Positions 51,101-60,591 of a stretch of DNA of 64,000 nucleotides are shown here, one piece after another. Both the position numbers and the translations under genes were made by a program. The DNA is from Nymphaea colorata (taxonomy: Eukaryota > Streptophyta > Magnoliopsida > Nymphaeales > Nymphaeaceae): assembly GCF_008831285.2 (NCBI RefSeq), contig NC_045138.2, positions 37,625,115 to 37,689,114 on the forward strand, written 5' to 3'. Each line of letters begins with the position of its first letter. The stretch's first letter is position 1. The notes beneath the pieces were generated by a model, which worked only from the letters and a program-made list of their open reading frames with translations, was not told the origin of the DNA and did no database searches.

Positions 51101-52994
51101 TTCCACCCTCAGATGACCACCAGAATGCTGTTTTGAGAAGTGAATAATCTTCCAAAACTGAAGGTGCTTTTTGATGCGTACAGGCAATGCCTTACTGGTT
51201 CCCTAGATCCCTCAAAGGTGAAAGGTAAGATAGTGTTTTGCCTGAGGGGGAAGGAAGCTAGAGTCTCGAAAGGGTTGGAGGTGCGCCGAGCCGGTGGAGC
51301 AGCCGTGATCCTAGGCAACATTAAGTTGAATGGGGCTGAGATATCTGTAGATGCATACGTTCTCCCCGGGACAGCCGTAGTTTACAAAGATACAAAAGCT
51401 ATACTTAAGTACATCAAATCAAGCAAGAACCCAGTGGCCAAGATTATGCCGGCCAAAACGATCCTAGATGTCAAACCAGCTCCGGTCATGGCTGCATTCT
51501 CATCTGTCGGACCAAATTCAGTTGAACCTAACATTCTCAAGGTACGTGTACTACATTAATTCTAATCAACCCCATAAAGTATGAAAATTTTTAGTCTCAT
51601 GTATTGTGCTGTTAATCTGTTGTGTTGGTTTATTTTTTACTGTTCCTTCGTTTCCTGCACTAGATTATGCTCAATTTTTTGGATCGTGTAACTAATTTGT
51701 GGTTGTAAGCCAAAATCTTCACATCTTTTTTTGTTTTTCCCTTCTCTATTTGGGGCCTCTTGTTTAACAGCCGGATATTACTGCTCCTGGACTCAACATT
51801 TTAGCTGCATGGAGTGAATCATCCCCTCCAACAAAGCTCCCATCTGATCGAAGAAGGGTCAAGTATAACATAATTTCTGGGACTTCCATGTCCTGTCCTC
51901 ATGTAGCAGCGGTAGCTGCACTTCTGAAGGCTATGCATCCTCAATGGAGCTCTGCTGCTGTAAGGTCTGCCATCATGACCACAGGTAATTAGTCTTCTCC
52001 CCCACTTACTTAGTTTCTTGATTGCAAGGTAAACAACAGGAATGAAGCAGGAGGTGATTCATGTAGCACTTTATCCTATCTAGAAGCTGATGGCGGCACT
52101 AGGAATGTTCATGCAACCATTCATTGATTTCAGAAACAAGAGTCCGCAGAGTTTTAAAGAAGAGAAAAATGAACTTCCATCCCTTTATCCCTCATAGTTT
52201 TATGATGGAAGGTTACTTGGTTTACCTTTAAAAGCCTACTCAACCTCCATACCGGAGCTTGGCCAAGTAGACAAGCACCTTTTCTTCACTCTAGCTTCAT
52301 GACAGTCAGAAAGAAGTGGGTTACAGAGGGTGAGCTATAGTGCGAGAAACTCAGTAGAGGATTCAGTTTTACTGTTGGCAACAATATTTATTCTGAAAGT
52401 TTAGCAGAGTTCACTGATCACAACCGTGTTACTTATCCTGTCTCCTTTGCAGCTAAATCGACCAACAACCTGGGTCTACCCTTGACCAGTACTGGATCGG
52501 CCGGCAATGCCAACCCATTCAACTATGGCTCTGGCCACCTGAATCCAATGGATGCAGCAGATCCTGGTCTCGTATATGATGCTTCATATGAAGACTACCT
52601 CCTCTTCCTCTGCAGCTCAGGAGCGCAAATTGACAGTTCATTCAAGTGCCCGGTGAAATCACCTAGGCCGTATGAGCTAAACTACCCGTCGGTAGCCATT
52701 TCTGCCCTCAATGAGACAACAATTGTGACAAGAACTGTAACAAACGTTGGAATCACTGGTAAGGTCACCTACAATGCCAGTGTTATCCCACCATCCGGTG
52801 TTAGTGTCAAAATTCATCCAAGAAAACTCCATTTTCGTGCCGTCGGTGAGAAAAGGAGCTTTACTGTAACATTCAAGGTCACCGGACATGGTAGAAGCAG
52901 TGGCATGAAGAAAGGGGATTATGTTTTTGGGTCATACACTTGGAGCGACGGCACACACAGGGTCAGAAGCCCCATTGTAGCTTCACTAGCATAG
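45176..52994 (+). CDS. SBT5.6: Subtilisin-like serine protease, SBT5 group
   Basis: Secreted serine endoprotease (family S8A, plant subtilase). Exons: 45176-45295, 45574-45668, 45773-45870, 46118-46303, 47138-47249, 49581-50145, 50298-50398, 51184-51541, 51771-51984, 52453-52994. They join in frame to 796 residues, normal for the family. Residues 1-36 form a signal peptide with a hydrophobic core; the I9 propeptide follows ([34 protein letters not shown]). The catalytic residues are Asp165 (LLDSGIWPES), His238 (DGHGTH), Asn352 (SAGNSGP) and Ser584 (GTSMSCPHV). A PA domain interrupts the catalytic domain after about residue 380, and the C-terminal fibronectin-III-like domain ends in SPIVASLA. 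The order of blocks matches Arabidopsis SBT5.6 as remembered; SBT5.5 is also possible. Oddities: the intron after exon 3 starts with GC, and the usual FSSRGPN motif reads FSSVGPN (Val534). Substrate unknown. Confidence 0.94.
46339..46384. repeat. (GA)n microsatellite in subtilase intron 4
   Basis: GA repeats with small interruptions, 36 bases after the exon 4 donor. Confidence 0.9.
47250..49580. other. Large intron 5 of the subtilase gene
   Basis: A 2.3-kb AT-rich intron between phase-2 junctions. It holds only short motif-free open frames on both strands and no recognisable nested gene. Confidence 0.75.
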
Positions 52995-54285
52995 TATGTA
53001 GTACCCTTTAAGATGTGAACCAAGGCAACAATAAGATTGCATATGTGGGTTTTCTCACATACTGATTCAGCTTATGTAGAGACTGTGGTCTTTATAGAAT
53101 GATTTGAAAGTGTAGATAGACAGAATCATGTTGTCTACTGGTGATTTGCAAGAAAAGAAGGAAGCGCTTGCTAAAAGTTGCCAGTATTATGTTAGACATG
53201 GTTCTTCAATTGCATGGTTCTTCAATTGTACCGTGCTTTGTGGGTTTTCTGTTTCTCCTTTTCCTTTCTCCTTGTTTCTGTCCTTTCTTTTGAATTCATT
53301 TCTGTGTTCATGCAGTTTTTACCGTGCTCCAGAGATCTTGCCAAGTTTCTCCTGTTGCCTTTTTCTTTGTGCCTCTGAAGATCCATTTCAAAACCAAAAA
53401 CCAGACTTTAAATTAATGCTGACACAACAATGCTGCTGGAACTTTCAAGCAATTCATGTTGGTAGTTCCAGTAGGATCGTGCAATTGGCTCTTCTTCTAT
53501 GTGCTTTACCTGTCAGATTAGACGGTCCCAAGTTAAAGTTTGAATCAATTGTGCACTTACTGCGTAATTCATTTTTTGGGTAGATAACATCAGGCGCAGT
53601 CCTGTTCACCATGATTCACGCAAGTCCAAGTCTCTTAATCAACATTCCTCGTCCCATTCTCGACTCTCGCCAAAGTCAAGCTTAGAAATTTTTTTCTTGG
53701 AAACCTTTTCTTTCTTTGTTTGATCATGTCAATAGCATATTATGAGATATTCTTCATCTCTTTGATTTGCCGAGCTTATCCATTCATCAACTAACAAATA
53801 TCTAGCCCCAAGGCTGTCGCTTTCTCTAGTAAAGACACACGATTGCTGCACACGGCGAGAAGGCCAAACCCTTACACAAGTGAGTTTTTCATTGTCCAGG
53901 TTGCCTTGCTTCCCCCACTGAAAAGTGGAAGAAAAGGACCTCTGGATCCATCTCCATCACATACCTCTGCAAGCCTTCTCTTGACTAACGAAACTCTTCA
54001 ATGCAGAATTTGAGTAGCTGGCCTACCAGTCCTATCTACGTGATCAAGTCGACGAAACGACGGGAGTTCAAGATCTACAAGAAACCGCTAAAAGATTACA
54101 TTGAATGTGTACAGATGAGCAGTTGGCAGGTAAGAAAGACGTCAAAAGATGTATCAGGTAATGCATTTAATGCAAAACTACCAAGAGAAAGTAAGGATGC
54201 AAATGGTTCGCATCTGAAAGAATTAAGATGAGGCCCCGACTTTGCGATGGGGCTCCTTGAAAGTTGGGCTTCTAAGGTCTATTGC
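52995..54285. other. Intergenic after the subtilase
   Basis: The 3' UTR probably covers the first few hundred bases. Frames at 53128-53583 (151 codons) and 54001-54231 show no known domain. The latter has a strong donor context (TGGCAG|GTAAGA at 54129/54130) after about 43 codons, but no partner exon was found. Confidence 0.4.
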
Positions 54286-54519
54286 AGGCATTTGATAAGA
54301 AAAACATTGTATTTTTTTCGAACATATAATCATGATTCAAGAAAAATATGTGTTGTAAAACATGTTGCAATTACGAACATTTTTAGATTCAGCAGTCAAA
54401 CACTGGATATAATCAGATAGCATATTTTCTAAAATAAGAACAAAATGTTCTTAGAACAAGTGTTGTAAAACTAATATTTCCAGAACAGAATGTTTTTCTT
54501 ATCAAGTGCTTTCTATGGG
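54278..54519. mobile_element. hAT-like MITE with 23-bp terminal inverted repeats
   Basis: The element spans 54286-54511. The left end AGGCATTTGATAAGAAAAAC matches the reverse complement of the right end, AAGCACTTGATAAGAAAAAC; over 23 bases only two differ. Imperfect 8-bp flanks TCTATTGC (54278-54285) and TCTATGGG (54512-54519) match at 6 positions, consistent with an aged hAT-type 8-bp target duplication. The interior is AT-rich and non-coding. Confidence 0.72.
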
Positions 54520-55860
54520 TGATTACCTGGTCCTCACTCCTACATGATTCAAAAACTAAACCGGAACCAATACTGAGTCACACAGCTCACCGGATATAGG
54601 TAGGGGTGCACGAGGTGCTTAGTCCACTTGATTAAGCGCTTTGGTTTAAGATCCTCACGTAAGTTTGATTCTCAAGGTGCATTAAATATTTTTGCTGTAA
54701 TTTCGTAGATCGCTTGTTCAAGAGTACTCCTACACTTGATTACATCCATTTTAATCAGATCTGGTAAAAAGGAATCCCGATCTGATTACTATTCAAATTT
54801 GGGTCGAGTGGTGAATCTGATAAAGTTCAACCTGTTTACATATTAATGTTGTTAGATCCCAATTTCGTCCAATCTAGATTTTGGTTTTGAAAAACATTCG
54901 TGTCTGAATCAGAACCCAACTGCTATAACCCCTTAAGTGGAATTGGTAAAGATTGAATACCGCTCAACATTTTGAGTGAGAAAGAGGTTAACAACCTACC
55001 ACCTAGAAAAAAAAGGCCTGAATACTGCCAATTCCTCCTACCTTCTTAGTCTTAGGCTACATCAACAGCAATGCACATTTCAATTTAGGTATTGCACTTC
55101 ACCATTTAAGAGACAGAAGTATAGTACCCACTAGAATCGAACTATGAACCTGGCTTTTCAGGTGCCCCTAACCCGACCAACTACACTATGCTACACCCCG
55201 TGGATCCACTCAAATTTCAACAGTTTACATTTTTAGTAGTGATTATGTGAGTTTGTGGGTGTGCACGGACATTCACATGAGCAAACAAAAACGTAGGCAA
55301 CGCGACTGATTCACATTCGTGCCATACAAGTTTATGGTTGGACTCTTGGATTTAAGAACACAATTCAGACGTCTTAAAGTTTGAAGCCAATGTCTAGTTG
55401 ACTTTTAACTTCTCTTGTACGAAAAACCAATTGGGCAATAAGGTGGAGCCAAAATGTCTATCTTACAACATAATTCGATTCCTTTTCTTGTTGTGTAAAG
55501 GAAAAGAAAGAGGTAAAATCCAAGTTGCACTTGTTGAATCGTGCCAGATCAGTTTTTGGACGGTTCATGGTAGCAGAGTCTTAATTAGAGTCAGAACAAA
55601 ATTCGGTAAAGTAGTGTTGAGTCTGAATTTGGTATTTTATTCCTATATGAGAACCAACAGATAAGAAAGTGTTGCGCGCAAGTTAACAACAAAAATTGCA
55701 TTCTTGATCACAACTTGTTTTGGATTCGCATGTGATCATTGATACAAATCTAAATTTTAATCTGAATGTGTATTTGGGTAGTACTCAAATAATCTAAAGG
55801 GCGATTTGAATACTGAATCATTTATTATTATTGTTGTTGTTGTTGTTGTTATTATGGTGG
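54520..55860. other. Intergenic, no gene seen
   Basis: AT-rich with GTTTG/GAATC words typical of decayed plant repeats. A (TTG)n run lies around 55830-55852, just upstream of the first S40-like gene. Confidence 0.45.
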
Positions 55861-55915
55861 TGAAGAAAAAGCCTAGCAATTATCAATAGTTGGCTCTTCC
55901 AGCCGATGAGAAAGA

Positions 55916-56491
55916 GTGAGCCGTTCTCGGGATGAAGGAATGATTATGAAGGAGCGTGCTCCCGACGGCACACTTCCTCCGTCGCCCTCCTTCCCACGGT
56001 CACCTTTAAATACTACCGGGCACCCACCTCCGCTCGCCTCTGAAGACGGAGCCTCTCCGGCGACGGCTATTGGATTCCGGCCGAACCCCAGCCAGGCGGC
56101 GACGACGGAGGACCTCTTCGAGGAAGACGTAATGTGGGGGAATGGCGAACCAGCTTCCAGAGACCTCGCAGTCGTGGTTCGGGAGATGACGACCAACGGT
56201 GCCCCGGAGTCAGCTCGCTCGCCTCCGTTGAGCATTCCAGCGAGAAAGATCAGGAAGTCAGGGGCGTTTCGCGGTGGGGACAGCGAGGAGTCGGACGAGG
56301 AGGAGATGGTGCCTCCGCACATTATCATCGAGAAGCGGTTCGCCGGAGATGGCCGGAAGACGGCGTCCTCGGTGGTCACGGGAAACGGGCGGACTCTGAA
56401 GGGGAGGGACCTGAGGAGGGTGAGAAACTCGGTGTTGATGCAGACGGGCTTCCTGGAGGGACGCCTCCTCCCCTCAGAATTATCTCTCTAA
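55916..56491 (+). CDS. S40-like senescence regulator (DUF584), upstream copy
   Basis: Single exon. The C-terminal half carries the S40/DUF584 hallmark: EEEMVPPHIIIEKR, then a GNGRTLKGRDLRRVRN block and a QTGFLEGR end. The family comprises small plant proteins reported to be nuclear and induced in leaf senescence and dark or stress treatment. The open frame from 55916 gives 191 residues, longer than the paralogue at 60163. However, a TATA-like TTTAAATA sits inside it at 56005-56012, and the codon aligned with the paralogue's start is ACG at 56063, not ATG. The next in-frame ATG is at 56132 and would give 119 residues that still hold the whole domain. The true start is therefore open: 55916, the ACG, or 56132. 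The frame itself is intact to TAA. Confidence 0.82.
   Translation: MSRSRDEGMIMKERAPDGTLPPSPSFPRSPLNTTGHPPPLASEDGASPATAIGFRPNPSQAATTEDLFEEDVMWGNGEPASRDLAVVVREMTTNGAPESARSPPLSIPARKIRKSGAFRGGDSEESDEEEMVPPHIIIEKRFAGDGRKTASSVVTGNGRTLKGRDLRRVRNSVLMQTGFLEGRLLPSELSL
56005..56012 (+). promoter_or_regulatory. TATA-like box of the upstream S40 gene
   Basis: TTTAAATA lies 58 bases before the ACG at 56063. This matches the 55-base spacing of TATAAG to ATG in the downstream copy and implies transcription starting inside the longest open frame. Confidence 0.5.
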
Positions 56492-58394
56492 TTTCTCTCT
56501 TTTTACTTCATTTGAACAAAAAAACAAAGCAAAGAATTACTCAGCACAACGAGGATTTGTGGGTGCTCAAATGATTTGAAGAATTTGAACATGTATAATA
56601 ATTCCAGTTAACAAAAAATAAAAGAAAGCTTTCATTCGCTTTCCAACAGTTTTGATCTCGACGCCGGAAAGACTTCCGGCCGTCGTAATCGGGAAAATAT
56701 ACTAGTGAATTTCACAACTTGCTGTATTTTTTTTTTTCCATGACGGAGGAAATCGACACGTACCATCTAATTGATTTGAGCTAATTTTTCATCTCCTTGG
56801 ATCTTTCACGCAAGGGGTACTGACGTTTGGCAACTCTCTTTCAACTTAAGAACGAAAACCTTTTCATTCAGCCAGGTGTGTGGAGCCCTTAAAAGCAGCT
56901 GGACCAGCGAAAACGACGACTTGCGAAATGGCCAATCTAAGCATTCATGTGAAGTGAACTCGATCCCCATCCGCTTGATTAGATTTAGACACCGACGTCT
57001 AAAATCTTGGACTTATTCAACCAGGAGAACGCGGCTAAATATCCCGCTTTATCCGGACAATATCATGTAAGAATATCCCGCTAAATTTTCCAGATGACAA
57101 ATACAAAAGCTTATTATACAAAAGAATGTCCCGCTTTCTCTCATGCTAGCTTATCACACAGATCACGCTTTATTAGATTTAGACACCAACATTCGAAATG
57201 AGATCTAAATTATTAAGACATACATGAATAGAGAGTAATTTGGCAAAATATTTGCTTGGGCATATCTTGTGTACAGTAAACGGTAGTGTAATTGTATGGA
57301 AGAAAATGATAATGCTGACCTCGAGCCGTTCTGGATAGTCACCGGCGCAAGCAAGCGCATATCAGCTTCATTTTTCATAAAAAACTACAACCATGCATGT
57401 CACATGGGTTAATGGGGGACAACCAATCCGAGGGATATATAGTCATGTGACTTTCTGCCTTTTAAGGGCGTGTTTGAGCATGTCTAGCAAAGATCTTGGC
57501 GATGTCACCTTCTTCCGCCCTGCGTATGTTCATGCATGTTTTGAATCCGTTTAGCCAGATGCATGCAGTAAAGGGATCTAGATCCAATTACTAGTTCAAT
57601 TGAAATTCAACATATAATGGAATCTGAATCTAAGCATGATACCCAACCGAGATCCGGTGAAAACATCAGATTTGACGCTACTTCGATCCAAATTCAGTTA
57701 AAAAAAAAAAAAAGAAGGTTCAAATCCAATTTAATGTAAATCCATTAGATAGAATCTAATTAGTCAAATTCGACAAAGCTGGATCCGAACCGTATTTTGA
57801 AATAGTACATCAATTGTAAGTTATTGCTTCATGTTGGCGAAGAAGAAAACTCTAATGAGTGTTTGATGGATTTGGGATAAACTAAGGGCTTTGGTTTACT
57901 TGAATGAAGAAACAAGCCACCTGTGCCGGTGGCGGGCGCCATGGACGTTTTCTGTTACTCCTCCTCCTCCTGCACGATACACATATTCGTTAAAAAAATA
58001 TTTTTGTTTGCTTGTTGCTTACGGATCCAAGTATCCAAGCTTAAAAGACCGGATATTGTCAATGTTACGAGTATATAAAGTTAGAAGCAATCTTTCCAAT
58101 GGGGCAAACTTGAACAATTTGTATATTTCATGTGAAAAAACATAGAGCAAACAAATAAAATTTAAAAATTATACAAACTTATAGAAATGATATAAATAAA
58201 AAAATCATCGCTGAGTCAGAAGATTTTTATATATAAAATGAGTGAATGATGATTATAGCTGTCTCTAACGAAGGGCGTCCATATTGGTGATTAAGAAAAA
58301 AACAAAGAAAAAAAAACGTGTAAACTAATAATAGATAACGAAAATGTCTATTAACCGGACATCATGTTCAATGAAACAACTTTGGTTAGATGAG

Positions 58395-58415
58395 TATATA
58401 TATATATATATATAT
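58395..58415. repeat. (TA)n microsatellite
   Basis: TA dinucleotide run, read directly. Confidence 0.9.
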
Positions 58416-58956
58416 TGTCGAAAATGTGCATGTGAATATATTTCCAATTTTTATATAACATGTGACCTTGACTTCTTATTGCAATAAAATGAACACGATT
58501 GCAAGATTATAAATCTTTTTATTATTTGAGTATGTTATTTTACATATAAAAAAAATTAACGACCAGTGAAATATCAAAATTAAAAAAAACAACATTTTTA
58601 ACTTGAAGAAATTAACCCATGTTTTTTTTTCACTAAATTAGCAACCACAAACATGCAGGAAGTTGATGTTTTGTTTAAAATATGTTTTAACATGAATTCA
58701 GTGGTATGTTCTTTATTTTGTAAATTTCGGAAACGTTTGATAGGAGGAGAAAAAGTCCAGGAATTATCTTTTCCTGACATAATCATCCTCACCTATAGAA
58801 GAAGAAAAGAAGGAAAAAAAAAAAAAAAAATCCCACTGTAGAAACATTTGTCGCTTTCAAACGGGTCTCCAGATGTTGCTTCTCACCGTGGCCTTAATCC
58901 TTTTGTCTGATTTTCGGTCTTATCCATCCAGAGATGACAAATCTCTTATCTCATAT

Positions 58957-58997
58957 TCCATCCCATCCCATCCCATCCCATCCCATCCCATCCCATC
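58957..58997. repeat. (CCCAT)n pentanucleotide array
   Basis: About eight perfect CCCAT units. It is not the plant telomere unit (CCCTAAA). Confidence 0.93.
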
Positions 58998-59720
58998 GTG
59001 GCGGTGAATCATTTTTCTACTTTTCCGCCTACAAAAACCATGGGCCGACCTTTCCTTCCTCATCAAAAATATCAATATAAACCCCCATTCTCCTCTTTTA
59101 TCGCAAAATCATCCCTTCTTTACTCGACCCTACTAATTAATCATGTTCCTCATTTTTTACTACCTCATAACATGCGGAAAAACTCGATCCCATTTTGCAG
59201 AAAAACTCATGAACAAACATTTTTCTTTTTTTCTTTTTTTTTAAGCTGAGTTTCATGCTTGCAATTTCTTTGATAACTATTTTTTAATAGAAACAAACTC
59301 CAAACTGTGTGCTGAGATTACACTTTCTGAGACAACTTTTCTCTACCGCGGGGAATATTAGAACGTGGGGACTTGTGATTGGTTGTCCCAAAGGATTTTA
59401 GGGGAAGGAAGGCAGCCAGGCCAGGTGAACCTAACCAGCGGGCCCCACAAGAGACCGATAGACAAGCGGATCGCCCAGCCGAGCCGTTTCCAGAAGTGAG
59501 CCGAGGCGATTGCACATGATCGGCTCGATGCCCTTGCCTCCGGCTTTGACCGACTCGGTCGCCCTTTGACTTGGCTTTGCCTGGCCTTCTGGCCTGGACG
59601 CACCCGCGGTCGCATTCTAACCTTGACCAAGGCGCGGTGCTGTGACATGTTTCGCTGTGTCAAACCTCAAGTTCGCTAAGTCTTGTTCAAATTTTGTCAT
59701 GTAAGAGACACAATGTCGCC

Positions 59721-59742
59721 ATATATATATATATATATATAT
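59721..59742. repeat. (AT)n microsatellite
   Basis: AT dinucleotide run, read directly. Confidence 0.93.
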
Positions 59743-60107
59743 CGGAAGGCCTTTTGGTGGTTGCCAACCACATAAATTCTAGTGCTCCTGCTTATTTGGG
59801 TTCTTAACACTAAGATTGTAACAAAAAAAATAAGAAAATTGAAGGTGTGATACTGATAAGATTGTGATTATCACTTCATAATTTATCTCCTCTTATGAAT
59901 TGTAACTCTGACCGGAAAACGGCGACCATGACGGAGATTAATGGAGGAGCATCCGGTAGCCAAAGTCATCAGATATGAACGCCACAAGGGACGCGGCACG
60001 CCTGCAGCGTACCGTGGAAGTGCAGCTCGGCCGAGCGGAGCCGAGTTTCTCAAAGTCAAGTCGTCGCGTACACGCAATTTGAATAACGAATGGCCCTCTT
60101 CTGCCCT

Positions 60108-60113
60108 TATAAG
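60108..60113 (+). promoter_or_regulatory. TATA box of the downstream S40 gene
   Basis: TATAAG lies 55 bases before the ATG at 60163, which would leave a leader of roughly 25 bases. Confidence 0.55.
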
Positions 60114-60162
60114 TACCCGCTCATGGGCGGCCGGGATTTCGGAACGGGAGTCCTCTCCGGCG

Positions 60163-60591
60163 ATGGCAATCGGTCTTCAGGCGGCAACCACGGAGGAGAT
60201 GGACGTGTTGCTCGACGAAAACTTCATGTGCTTGGCTTCGGAACCTTCTCTGGTTCGCCGCACGACTCAGACTCGGGCGACGACGAAGGGCACGGCTTCG
60301 CGGAACCGATCGTCTCCGATCAGGATTCCGACGAGGAACATGGGGAGTACCCGGGCGGTGGAATTTAGGTACGGGGGTGAGAATGGTGGTGGAGAATTGG
60401 ACGATGAGGAGGAGGAGGGGGAGGGCATGGTGCCCCCACACGTTATTGTCGACAGGAGGATGAACGGCCGGAAGACGGCGTTCTCGGTGTGCACGGGCAA
60501 CGGCCGGACGCTGAAGGGGAGGGATCTGAGGAGGGTGAGGAACCTGGTGTTGACGCAGACGGGCTTCCTCGAGGGACGCTTGGTCTTCTGA
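60163..60591 (+). CDS. S40-like senescence regulator (DUF584), downstream copy
   Basis: Single exon, 142 residues, usual for this family. An acidic stretch (DDEEEEGEG) leads into MVPPHVIVDRR, then SVCTGNGRTLKGRDLRRVRN and QTGFLEGR, the conserved S40/DUF584 C-terminus. The start at 60163 is preferred over the in-frame ATG at 59941 because a TATA box lies at 60108 and because similarity to the upstream copy begins right at this codon (CCTCTCCGGCGATGGC against CCTCTCCGGCGACGGC). It is a tandem paralogue of 55916-56491, same strand, about 4 kb away. The role, a small nuclear regulator tied to senescence, is taken from family knowledge. Confidence 0.88.
   Translation: MAIGLQAATTEEMDVLLDENFMCLASEPSLVRRTTQTRATTKGTASRNRSSPIRIPTRNMGSTRAVEFRYGGENGGGELDDEEEEGEGMVPPHVIVDRRMNGRKTAFSVCTGNGRTLKGRDLRRVRNLVLTQTGFLEGRLVF

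Larger units (their letters stand above)
56492..60100. other. Spacer between the two S40-like genes
   Basis: AT-rich with no gene seen. It contains a (TA)n microsatellite at 58395-58415, a (CCCAT)n array at 58957-58997 and an (AT)n run at 59721-59742. A moderate-GC patch at 59380-59650 has frames on the minus strand only, with no motif. Confidence 0.5.

Noticed and set aside
53128-53583. 151-codon plus-strand open frame after the subtilase
   Set aside because: Ser/Phe/Leu-rich, no domain, no splice or promoter context; probably 3' UTR and spacer.
55873-56379. 168-codon minus-strand frame
   Set aside because: Antisense shadow of the S40-like gene; the sense strand carries the conserved domain.
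58957-58997. Telomere-like array
   Set aside because: The unit is CCCAT, not CCCTAAA; it is an ordinary pentanucleotide microsatellite.
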